NCBI RefSeq assembly: GCF_014190805.1
Contig: NZ_JACHVQ010000002.1
Coordinates: forward strand, 186,001-250,000
Direction: 5' to 3'
Length of the DNA: 64,000 bases
From: Flexivirga oryzae
GTDB lineage: Bacteria; Actinomycetota; Actinomycetes; Actinomycetales; Dermatophilaceae
Numbering within the stretch: the first letter of the stretch is position 1; the number at the start of each line of letters is the position of its first letter. The notes under the pieces were generated by a model. It ran no database searches. It saw only the letters and a list, made by a program, of their open reading frames with translations, and had not been told where the DNA came from. Both the position numbers and the translations under genes were made by a program. Of the stretch, positions 51,464 to 59,285 are shown one piece after another.

Positions 51464-52741
51464 GTGAGCGCCGTGCCTTCGTATTCGGCTCCCGAACCGG
51501 CGCTCGGTCGCATGATCGATACGTATGCCACGCTGTCGCCCGCCGCTCGCCGCGCGCTGGTAGCGATCGCGGATCATCTCGAGCCCAGCAGTGACGAGAT
51601 CGCCGACGTCATGGTGATCAGCTACGTGCGGGAGATCCCGCAGTACGCGACCATCACCGACGAAGGCATGTTGGCCGATGTGCACTCCGTCTCCTCCGTG
51701 CTGGTGCGGTGCTGGCTGCGTATGCTGCGCAGCGGCAGCCCGGCCGACCCGGATCTGATGGCCCTCATCCAGGACGGTGCCCGCCGCCGAGCCGCGCAGG
51801 GCATGGACCTGAGCGCACTGCTGCGCGCCTACCGACTCGGCGTGCGCTCCATGTGGACCCAGATGACCGAGAGCCCGGACTGGCGGGCGTCCTCGAGCCT
51901 GCGCAAGTCGGCCGACCGCGTGACGGCGTGGGTGCTCGACTACAGCGACCTGCTGTGCACCCAGGTGGAGTCGTGCTACCTGGAGGAGTCCCACCGCGTC
52001 GCGCAGCAACGCGAGTACCGCCGCTCAGCGCTGCTGAACGCCATACTCACCAACACCGGTGACTCCGAGACGCGGAACTCCGAACTGTGCCGGCCGCACG
52101 TGCTCGCGGTGCTCGAGGTGGCCAACGATCGCAGTCTGTGCCAACTCGAGAGCCTCGGCCACACCATGGAGCGATCGGCCGGCGCGACCTTGTGGACCGT
52201 GCGCCACACCAGCGTGGTCGCAGCCGTCCCGATGACCTCTGTCGTGCATCGCAGCACGCTTCGTCAGCAACTGGAACACATTGTCTCGCAGGATGATTCA
52301 CTGGCAGCAGGCCTTGGCGGCAGCGCCCGCAGCGGTCGCGACTCGCGCAGCAGTTACGTCGAGGCCACCGACGCGATCCGGGTGGGCCGTGCGGCCGACA
52401 ACACCTCCCGTCGCGTCTACGACTACCTGGAGCTCGCGCCGCTGATCGAGTTGCTCCGCCATCCCGAACGCGCTCGACGCTTCGCCAGCGCAGTGCTCGA
52501 ACCGTTCGGGCCGATCTCGCACCGGTCCTGGATGCTGCCGACGCTCGAGGCCTACCTCGTCCACAGCGGGCGACAACGTGACATGGCCGAAACACTCTCC
52601 GTGCACGTCAGCACGGTGAAATACCGCCTCAGCGAGATGCGCGCCTCCTGTCACGTGCAGCTCGAGGACGGGCGGCAATCGGGCAACCTGCTGCTCGCCA
52701 TACGACTCCAGCAGGTGCTCAACACCGACAACTCCCCCTAG
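51464..52741 (+). CDS. PucR/CdaR-type transcriptional regulator
   Basis: A 425-residue regulator. The C-terminal helix-turn-helix of the PucR family is at about residues 355-395 (LPTLEAYLVHSGRQRDMAET, then VHVSTVKYRLSEM). The N-terminal about 180 residues form an all-helical sensor-like domain, and the middle is probably a degenerate GGDEF-like linker. Regulators of this family often activate neighbouring catabolic or transport genes in response to their substrate; here a complete Liv-type importer and a dehydrogenase follow in the same direction, 91 bases downstream. Inducer unknown. Confidence 0.85.
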   Translation: MSAVPSYSAPEPALGRMIDTYATLSPAARRALVAIADHLEPSSDEIADVMVISYVREIPQYATITDEGMLADVHSVSSVLVRCWLRMLRSGSPADPDLMALIQDGARRRAAQGMDLSALLRAYRLGVRSMWTQMTESPDWRASSSLRKSADRVTAWVLDYSDLLCTQVESCYLEESHRVAQQREYRRSALLNAILTNTGDSETRNSELCRPHVLAVLEVANDRSLCQLESLGHTMERSAGATLWTVRHTSVVAAVPMTSVVHRSTLRQQLEHIVSQDDSLAAGLGGSARSGRDSRSSYVEATDAIRVGRAADNTSRRVYDYLELAPLIELLRHPERARRFASAVLEPFGPISHRSWMLPTLEAYLVHSGRQRDMAETLSVHVSTVKYRLSEMRASCHVQLEDGRQSGNLLLAIRLQQVLNTDNSP

Positions 52742-52832
52742 AAGACACGTACGCCACCGCCGCACGGGAGCGTCCCGTCCGGCGGCGATACCCCACGCCC
52801 TCCAACACCCTCGAAAGACAAGGCGAAAGATC

Positions 52833-54086
52833 ATGATGCGCAAGAACCTCACCGCCGTGCTGGCTGCAACCCTGCTCGTCGGTCCGCTCGCAGCGTGCGG
52901 TAGCAGCGGCGGATCCGGAAGTGGCGCAGGCGGATCCGGCGGAAGCGTCACTGTCGGCGAGTCGACGTCACTGAGCGGGTCGATCGCGAACCTCGGCCAG
53001 ACCGGCCTGCAGGGCCTGCAGATGGCGGTCGACGACATCAACGCCAAGGGCGGCCTGCTCGGCAAGAAGGTCAAGGTGGTCAGCGCCGACGACAACGCCC
53101 AACCGGCGACCGGTGCTGCCAACGCACGCTCGATGATCACCAAGGACAAGGCTGTTGCGCTCTTCGGCCCGGTGTCGAGTGCGGTCGCGTCGGCCGAGGA
53201 ACAGGTCGCCGAGCAGTACAAGACGCCGATCTTCTTCCACACCTCCAACGACGTCAGCCTGATGACGAAGACCTTCACGCCGTACGCGTTCCAGAACGTC
53301 CCGAACACCACGATGGAGCCGCGCGCCGTCGCCGACTACCTCGCCAAGAAGGTCGGCAGCAAGCAGATCACCATCGCCACCTTCGCGCCGGACTACAGCT
53401 TCGGCCACGACACCGTCGACGGCTTCCTGCAGGCGCTGAAGAAGCTGCACGTCAACTACAAGCTGGTCAAGCAGGAGTTCCCGCCGCTGGGCGCGAGCAA
53501 CATCAGCTCCTACCTGTCGGCGCTGGTGTCGGCGCACCCGCAGTACGTCTTCAACGCGCAGTACGGCGGTGACCTCGTGGCGTTCACGAAGCAGGCGTCG
53601 CAGTTCGGATTCTTCAAGGACACCACCGTGATTGCGATGTACGCCTATGCGCCGCTGGATGCGCTGGGCAGTGCCGCACCCACCGGCGCGATCGGGTTCG
53701 ACCGGGCGGCGTTCTGGGCGATCAAGAACCCGGAGATGAGCAAGTTCGTCACCGCCTACAAGGCGAAGTACAAGAAGTATCCGACCGAATGGGCGATCCT
53801 TGCGTACGCTTCGGCCCAGGAGTGGGCGTATGGCGTCAAGAAGGCCGGCAGCTTCGACTCCGACAAGGTCATCAAGGAGATCCCGGGCGCGACGGTGCCG
53901 ACGATCATCGGCGACATGAAGATCCGCGAGTGCGACCACCAGGCCGAAGTGCCGGAGTATGTGGGCACGATCAGCAAGACGGCGAGCTCGCAGTACGGCG
54001 GACTGCACCTCTACGACAACATCTTCACGGCGCCGTTCAACGACATCGCGCTGACCTGCGACGAGGCGAAGGCACTGCAGCAGTGA
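52833..54086 (+). CDS. Liv-type ABC importer substrate-binding lipoprotein
   Basis: A 417-residue Peripla_BP_6-type binding protein. Lipobox LAAC (Cys near residue 21) after a short signal peptide, then a Gly/Ser linker. The fold is indicated by SLSGSIANLGQTGLQGLQMAVDD region (start near 48), NAKGGLLGKKV and ADDNAQPATGAANARSMI. The branched-chain amino-acid group also carries urea, amides, aromatic and short organic acids, so the substrate is open. First gene of the import operon; the next gene is the LivH-like permease. Confidence 0.88.
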   Translation: MMRKNLTAVLAATLLVGPLAACGSSGGSGSGAGGSGGSVTVGESTSLSGSIANLGQTGLQGLQMAVDDINAKGGLLGKKVKVVSADDNAQPATGAANARSMITKDKAVALFGPVSSAVASAEEQVAEQYKTPIFFHTSNDVSLMTKTFTPYAFQNVPNTTMEPRAVADYLAKKVGSKQITIATFAPDYSFGHDTVDGFLQALKKLHVNYKLVKQEFPPLGASNISSYLSALVSAHPQYVFNAQYGGDLVAFTKQASQFGFFKDTTVIAMYAYAPLDALGSAAPTGAIGFDRAAFWAIKNPEMSKFVTAYKAKYKKYPTEWAILAYASAQEWAYGVKKAGSFDSDKVIKEIPGATVPTIIGDMKIRECDHQAEVPEYVGTISKTASSQYGGLHLYDNIFTAPFNDIALTCDEAKALQQ

Positions 54087-54125
54087 CCCGGCGTCCGGAC
54101 GACCGCCTCGCGAGGGGGTCCTGAC

Positions 54126-55001
54126 ATGGACAGTGGCTCGATCATCACCAACCTGATCGGCATCCTGACCACGGCGGGAACGCTCTTCATGGTTGCCGCC
54201 GGCCTGACCCTCGTGTTCGGGGCATTGCGGCTGATCAACATCGCACACGGCAGTTTCTACATGTACGGCGCGTACTTCGCGACGACGCTGAGCGCGCACC
54301 TGGCAGGAGCCGGGTTCTGGGTCGCCCTCGTGGTGTGTCCACTGGCGGTCGCCGTGATGGGCGCGCTCGTCGAGGTGCTCGTCCTGCGTCGGCTGTACCG
54401 CAGGGAGCACCTCACCCAGTTGCTGGCGACCTTCGCGCTGCTGCTCATCTTCGCGGACATCGCGCTTCGCCTGTGGGGCAAGGACGTCCGTAGTATCAAG
54501 CCGCCGAGCGCGCTGAGCGGGCACTTCCAGTTCGCCGGTGCCGCTGTTCCGATCTACAACCTCTTCGTGATCGGTGTCGCCGTCCTGGTGGCAGTGGGAC
54601 TGTGGGCGCTGATGAGCCGGACCAAACTGGGCTGGCGCATCCGGGCCGTGGTCGACGACCCCGAGGTGCTCGCATCGTCCGGCACCAACGTGCCGCTGAT
54701 CCTGACCGGTGTGTTCGCCCTCGGTGCGTTGCTGGCAGGACTCAGCGGAGTCGTGATCGCGCCGCAGCAGGCCGTGCAACCGGGCATGGACGCGGAGATC
54801 ATCGTCGCGGCGTTCATCGTGGCGGTGATCGGTGGCCTGGGCTCGATCGTGGGCGCCGCCGTCGGATCACTGGTCATCGGCGTCGTGGAGACCCTCGGCG
54901 CGGTCTGGACCCCCAGTTGGGCCTCGACGTTCATCTACGCGTTGATGATCCTGGTGCTCGCGATCCGCCCCTGGGGCCTGTTCGGGGAGGCGGAACGATG
55001 A
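54126..55001 (+). CDS. LivH-like ABC permease
   Basis: A 291-residue membrane subunit of a branched-chain amino-acid-type importer. Typical LivH traits: GLTLVFGALRLINIAHGSFYMYGAY near residue 23 and the late GLGSIVGAAVGSLVIGVVE loop. About eight helices. Starts 39 bases after the binding-protein gene and overlaps the LivM-like gene by four bases. Confidence 0.9.
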   Translation: MDSGSIITNLIGILTTAGTLFMVAAGLTLVFGALRLINIAHGSFYMYGAYFATTLSAHLAGAGFWVALVVCPLAVAVMGALVEVLVLRRLYRREHLTQLLATFALLLIFADIALRLWGKDVRSIKPPSALSGHFQFAGAAVPIYNLFVIGVAVLVAVGLWALMSRTKLGWRIRAVVDDPEVLASSGTNVPLILTGVFALGALLAGLSGVVIAPQQAVQPGMDAEIIVAAFIVAVIGGLGSIVGAAVGSLVIGVVETLGAVWTPSWASTFIYALMILVLAIRPWGLFGEAER

Positions 55002-56041
55002 CCACCAACGGCACACCCGCGTCCACTACGACGTCCGAGGACGCCACGGTGGAGTCATCGAAACCTGCTGCCACTCGGCCGGGTCCGACACTTTGGCGAA
55101 ACATCGCCACACCGGTCGTGCTGACCGCCCTGATGGTCGTGCTCGGCTTCGTCGTCGGCGAAGACACGCTCACGACACTGGAGGAGGTCCTGGCGCTGGT
55201 GGTCTTCGCCACCGCGACGAACCTGCTCCTCGGGCAGGGCGGACTGGTCAGCTTCGGCCAGGCGGTGTTCTACGGAATCGGCGCGTACACCGTGGCGCTC
55301 GGCTGGCTGCACTGGCACCTGTCGTTCTGGCTCACCTTCTTCCTCGCACCCGTGGTGAGCGCGCTGGTCGCCATACCCGTCGGGCTAGTGGCACTGCGCG
55401 CCCGGCGGCTCTACTTCGCTCTGTCCACCCTGGCGTTCTCCGAACTGGCGTACCAGCTGGCCGAATCCAGGTACGACTTCACCCAGGGTGCCAACGGCGT
55501 GTTCGGACCGTTCGTCCCGAGCGCCCTCACCGACCCGATCAGGGGCTATCTCTTCCTGCTCGCGATCACCGTGATCAGCTTGCTGCTCATGTGGAAGGTG
55601 ACGAGGTCGCCGTTCGGGCTGGTGTTGCGGTCGATCCGGGAGAACCGGGAGCGGATGCAGGCACTGGGCGTGAACGTCTACTGGCACCAGCTCATCGCCT
55701 TCGTCGTGTCCGGCTTCTTCTGCGGACTCGCCGGTGCCATGTTCGTCATCTACAGCCAATCCTCTTATCCGGAGCTGCTGGACTGGACGACCTCCGGATC
55801 GCCGATCTTCATGGCGGTGATCGGTGGCATGGGCACCTTCCTGGGCCCTGCGCTGGGTGCGTTCATCTACCAGTTCGGCCACGACGAACTCGTGCGCTAC
55901 GTCAGCGACTGGCAGCTCGTACTCGGCGGGGTGCTGTTGCTGATCGTCATGTTCTGGCCGGACGGCATCCTCGGCTCGCTCACCAAGGTGAAGTGGTCCG
56001 AGTTGCGAAAGTCATTGAAGAGAGGCGGATCCGATGAGTGA
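54998..56041 (+). CDS. LivM-like ABC permease
   Basis: A 347-residue membrane subunit. A Thr/Ser-rich polar N-terminus of about 35 residues precedes the first helix. LivM features: ATATNLLLGQGGLVSFGQAV region, GLVLRSIRENRERMQALGVN (coupling loop, near 204) and FMAVIGGMGTFLGPALGAF. The ATG at 54998 overlaps the LivH-like stop (ATGA); the frame stays open upstream only over LivH. Its stop overlaps the LivG-like gene by eight bases. Confidence 0.9.
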   Translation: MTTNGTPASTTTSEDATVESSKPAATRPGPTLWRNIATPVVLTALMVVLGFVVGEDTLTTLEEVLALVVFATATNLLLGQGGLVSFGQAVFYGIGAYTVALGWLHWHLSFWLTFFLAPVVSALVAIPVGLVALRARRLYFALSTLAFSELAYQLAESRYDFTQGANGVFGPFVPSALTDPIRGYLFLLAITVISLLLMWKVTRSPFGLVLRSIRENRERMQALGVNVYWHQLIAFVVSGFFCGLAGAMFVIYSQSSYPELLDWTTSGSPIFMAVIGGMGTFLGPALGAFIYQFGHDELVRYVSDWQLVLGGVLLLIVMFWPDGILGSLTKVKWSELRKSLKRGGSDE

Positions 56042-56780
56042 CCTCCTGGTCGCATCAGGCCTGGTGCGCGCCTTCGGCAGCTTCCATGCGGTGGACGGCG
56101 TCGACCTCACGGTCGCCGAGGGCACCATCCATTCCGTGATCGGCCCGAACGGCGCGGGAAAGACCACGTTGTTCCGGCTGCTGACCGGCATCCTCCGACC
56201 GACGTCCGGCAGGCTGGACTTCGACGGCGACCAGATCGGCGGGAAACCGCCGGACGTGGTTGCCCGGCTCGGCCTGGCGCAGGCCTTCCAGACCACGAAC
56301 ATCTTCCCCCGGATGACGGTGCTGGAGTCGGTTCGCGCTGCACTGGTCAGCCGGCATCGACGAACGAGAGACATGTTGAGCTGGTTCCACTCGCGACTGA
56401 CCGACGAAGCGATGGAAGTCATTGACCGCGTGGGCCTCTCGGAGTTCGCCGACGTCGAGTCGCAGACCCTGTCGCACGGTGACCAGCGCGCGCTCGAGGT
56501 CGCACTCGCTCTCGCGATGCGGCCGCGGCTGCTGTTGCTCGACGAGCCCACGGCCGGGATGTCACCCTTCGAATCCCAGAGGATGGTCGCGCTCGTCCAG
56601 GGCCTCACCCGTGACATGGGCCTGACCGTCATCCTCTCCGAGCACGACATGGACACCGTGTTCGGAATCTCGGACGAGGTCACCGTCATGCACCAGGGCA
56701 AGGTCATCGCCGACGGTCCCGCGGCCGAGGTCCGTGCCAACGACGAAGTGATGGCCATCTACCTCGGGAGCGAAGCATGA
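56034..56780 (+). CDS. LivG-like ABC ATPase
   Basis: A 248-residue ATPase. Walker A GPNGAGKT (near residue 37), Q-loop AFQTTNIFP, signature LSHGDQ, Walker B LLLLDEPTAGM, H-loop SEHDM. The LSHGDQ signature occurs in Liv-type systems, including amide/urea transporters. Overlaps LivM- and LivF-like genes by eight and four bases. Confidence 0.92.
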   Translation: MSDLLVASGLVRAFGSFHAVDGVDLTVAEGTIHSVIGPNGAGKTTLFRLLTGILRPTSGRLDFDGDQIGGKPPDVVARLGLAQAFQTTNIFPRMTVLESVRAALVSRHRRTRDMLSWFHSRLTDEAMEVIDRVGLSEFADVESQTLSHGDQRALEVALALAMRPRLLLLDEPTAGMSPFESQRMVALVQGLTRDMGLTVILSEHDMDTVFGISDEVTVMHQGKVIADGPAAEVRANDEVMAIYLGSEA

Positions 56781-57487
56781 CCCTGTCGGTGCAGGACGTT
56801 CACACCTACTACGGCAGAAGCCATGTGTTGCAAGGTATCTCACTCGATGTCGCCGACGGGGAAACGGTTGCCCTGCTCGGCCGCAACGGCGCCGGCAAGA
56901 CCACGACGATGCGCAGCATCGTCGGGCTCACCCCGGCGCGTCGTGGTCGGATCACCCTGGACGGCACGGACATCACCGGTCTGACGACACATCGGATCGC
57001 GCGACACGGGATCGCGTTCGTTCCCAGTGGCCGCCGCGCCTACGCGTCCCTCACCGTCCGGCAGAACCTTGCGCTCTCGATACGCCGGAGCAGCGACTCG
57101 GGCGGCTGGACACTCGACCGGGTGCTGGAGACCTTCCCGAAACTTCAGCAGTTGAGCGACCGCCGCGCCGGGCACCTTTCCGGTGGCGAGCAACAGATGT
57201 TGAAGCTCGGGCGAGCACTGCTCAGCGTCCCCAGGATCCTATTGCTCGACGAGCCCACCGAGGGCTTGTCGCCGGCCATCGTGTCCGATCTGGGCCGATG
57301 GTTGGGCATCCTCAAGGAGGAGAAGATCACTGTGCTCATCACCGAGCAGAACGCCTTGTTCGCATTGAAATACGCCGATCGCGGTTACATCATCGAGAAG
57401 GGACTCGTTCGCCACGAAGCCCCCGCCTCGGAGCTGAGGGAGAGCACCGAGATCCAGCGCTACCTGGGGGTGGCCGCCAGTGCCTGA
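56777..57487 (+). CDS. LivF-like ABC ATPase
   Basis: A 236-residue ATPase, second of the Liv-type pair. Walker A GRNGAGKT (near residue 36), signature LSGGEQQM, Walker B ILLLDEPTEGLSP, H-loop replaced by ITEQ as is normal for LivF. Overlaps LivG-like by four bases and the SDR gene by eight bases, so the dehydrogenase is part of the same translational unit. Confidence 0.92.
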   Translation: MTLSVQDVHTYYGRSHVLQGISLDVADGETVALLGRNGAGKTTTMRSIVGLTPARRGRITLDGTDITGLTTHRIARHGIAFVPSGRRAYASLTVRQNLALSIRRSSDSGGWTLDRVLETFPKLQQLSDRRAGHLSGGEQQMLKLGRALLSVPRILLLDEPTEGLSPAIVSDLGRWLGILKEEKITVLITEQNALFALKYADRGYIIEKGLVRHEAPASELRESTEIQRYLGVAASA

Positions 57488-58247
57488 GACGCTGCGGGGA
57501 AAGCACGCGATCGTCACCGGCGCCGCATCGGGGATCGGGCTGGCCGTCACGCAGCAGCTCGCGGCCGACGGGTGTGCGGTGACGGCTGTCGACCTCGCGG
57601 GACCGCCGCTGGACGAGCTCGCCAGAGCCCACCCGCGGGTCCGGATCGCGCCGTGCGACCTGGGGCATCCGTCGGAGATACACCGCCTGGTCGCGCAGGT
57701 CGACAACGCCGACATCATCGTGAACAACGCCGGCATCCAACGGGTTCACCCGGTCGAGGAGTTTCCGGAGGAGGAGTGGGACACGATGATTGCGGTCATG
57801 CTGACCGCGCCATACCTCCTGACGAAGCTGTGTCTGCCGGGCATGTACGAGCGGGGTTGGGGCCGGGTGATCAACGTGTCATCGGTGCACGGGTTGGTGG
57901 CTTCGCCGTACAAGAGCTGTTACGTCGCGTGCAAGCACGCGCTGATCGGCTTCACCAAGGCGCTCGCGCTGGAGGCGGGTGCCCGTTGCTCCGACGTGAC
58001 CACACACGCGATCTGCCCGAGCTATGTGCGAACACCGTTGGTGGAGAAGCAGATTGCCGATCAGGCGAAGGCGCACAGGCTCGACGAGTCGGAAGTCGTA
58101 GAGCAGGTCATGCTGTCCTCCAACGCGGTCCGTCGTCTGATCGAGCCGGAGGAGGTCGCCGAGGCGGTGCGCTACGTGTGCAGGGACGGCGCCTGGTCGA
58201 TGAGTGGCGCGGCGCTCACCCTCGACGCCGGCTGGCTCGCGCACTGA
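57480..58247 (+). CDS. Short-chain dehydrogenase, 3-hydroxybutyrate-dehydrogenase-like
   Basis: A 255-residue SDR. Cofactor motif TGAASGIG (near residue 14), NNAG (near 83), Ser in NVSSVHG and catalytic YVACK. The family-specific stretches NNAGIQRVHPVEEF, HGLVASPYKSCY, and CPSYVRTPLVEKQI are strongly reminiscent of D-3-hydroxybutyrate dehydrogenase, which interconverts 3-hydroxybutyrate and acetoacetate with NAD. The last gene of the PucR-Liv operon, overlapping the LivF-like gene by eight bases. This suggests that the importer's substrate is a hydroxy acid or is broken down to one. GTG start. Confidence 0.82.
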   Translation: MPETLRGKHAIVTGAASGIGLAVTQQLAADGCAVTAVDLAGPPLDELARAHPRVRIAPCDLGHPSEIHRLVAQVDNADIIVNNAGIQRVHPVEEFPEEEWDTMIAVMLTAPYLLTKLCLPGMYERGWGRVINVSSVHGLVASPYKSCYVACKHALIGFTKALALEAGARCSDVTTHAICPSYVRTPLVEKQIADQAKAHRLDESEVVEQVMLSSNAVRRLIEPEEVAEAVRYVCRDGAWSMSGAALTLDAGWLAH

Positions 58248-58255
58248 CCTCTTCA

Positions 58256-58347
58256 CCGAGAGGCCCAGAAAATGCCCACAGGCTCACGTATACGTCCGGG
58301 TTTGCCCCCGTATACGTGGGCCTGTCGGTCGTTGGTGAGCCTCTCGG
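58256..58347. terminator. Nested hairpin between convergent SDR and aldose-epimerase genes
   Basis: Four words are nested: CCGAGAGGCCCA (58256-58267) with TGAGCCTCTCGG (58336-58347), and inside them ACAGGCTCACGTATACG (58278-58294) with CGTATACGTGGGCCTGT (58309-58325), a 17-bp stem with one G-T pair. It lies between two converging genes and probably ends both. Confidence 0.72.
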
Positions 58348-58355
58348 TGGGTTGG

Positions 58356-59285
58356 TCAGCCGTCGTAGGAGATGCCCCAGGACGCCGACCAGGTGTCCCC
58401 CGGCTCGAGCACCACGAGCGCCTCGCCCGTGACGAATGCGTTGGCCGGACAGGTCATCGGCTCGACCGCCACTCCGGTATGCCGGGCACGGTCGCCAGGC
58501 AGCGAGTCGCCGGTGAAGAGCTGTGTGTAGGGGAACGAATCCGCTTCTGCCCACAGTGTTGTCGAGCGTCCTTCGCTGCTGATACTGATCCGCCACCGGC
58601 CGTCGTCGTCGGCTGTCAGGTCGGTGAACGCCGTGTCCAGCAGGGTGCCGGCGATCGGCTGAGGGGTCCGGAAATCGACGTCCGCGCCGTCGACGGGCTC
58701 GACCCCGGTCGGCAGCAACCGGTCGTCGACGGTGCAGTAGCTCCGCGCCGGCAGCGACAAACTGAGCTCGTCCACCGCCCCTTCCCCGACCGTCAGGTAG
58801 GGGTGTGCACCGAAGCCGAACGGCACCGCAACCGTCCCGACATTCGTCGCTGACGGCGTCACTGTCAGGCCGCCGTCGTCGAGCACGTAACGCACCGTCA
58901 GGTCGACGATACCGTCCCAGCCCGGCCCCGGCATCAGCCGAAACCCCACGGTGGCAGCGGATTCGGACCGCTCGACCAGCGACCACTGCTCCCACCGCAC
59001 CAGCCCGTGCGACGCGTTGCGTCGTGCCGGCTCGGTCAGCGGCAACTGCTGGGCCTTCCCGTTGAAGGTGTACTTGCCGTCCGCGATCCGGTTCGGCCAC
59101 GGCATGAGCAGCTGTCCGCGGCCCGCGTCGGCGCGCGCGTCGTCCGGGTAGCCGTGCAGGACGGGACGCGTGCCGGCGACATACGACCTGATGCCGCCGC
59201 CGACGCTCACCACGGTCAGTCGCTGGTCACCGTGGCCGATCTCCCATTGCTCACCGGACGGTGAAATGCGTTGTGTGTCAGTCAT
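58356..59285 (-). CDS. Aldose 1-epimerase (galactose mutarotase-like)
   Basis: A 309-residue mutarotase-fold protein that converts sugar anomers. Indicative segments: LLMPWPNRIADGKY (near residue 60), NASHGLVRWEQW with the catalytic His (near 92), FGFGAHPYLTVG with the second His (near 160), and the late VAVEPMTCPANAF with the catalytic Glu (near 270). Its ATG overlaps the stop of the acyl-CoA synthetase gene by eight bases. Specificity among aldoses or sugar phosphates cannot be read. Confidence 0.88.
   Translation of the reverse strand: MTDTQRISPSGEQWEIGHGDQRLTVVSVGGGIRSYVAGTRPVLHGYPDDARADAGRGQLLMPWPNRIADGKYTFNGKAQQLPLTEPARRNASHGLVRWEQWSLVERSESAATVGFRLMPGPGWDGIVDLTVRYVLDDGGLTVTPSATNVGTVAVPFGFGAHPYLTVGEGAVDELSLSLPARSYCTVDDRLLPTGVEPVDGADVDFRTPQPIAGTLLDTAFTDLTADDDGRWRISISSEGRSTTLWAEADSFPYTQLFTGDSLPGDRARHTGVAVEPMTCPANAFVTGEALVVLEPGDTWSASWGISYDG

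Noticed and set aside
52833..57487. Firm assignment as a leucine/isoleucine/valine importer
   Set aside because: The family also transports urea, amides and organic acids, and the coupled 3-hydroxybutyrate-like dehydrogenase points elsewhere, so gene symbols were withheld.
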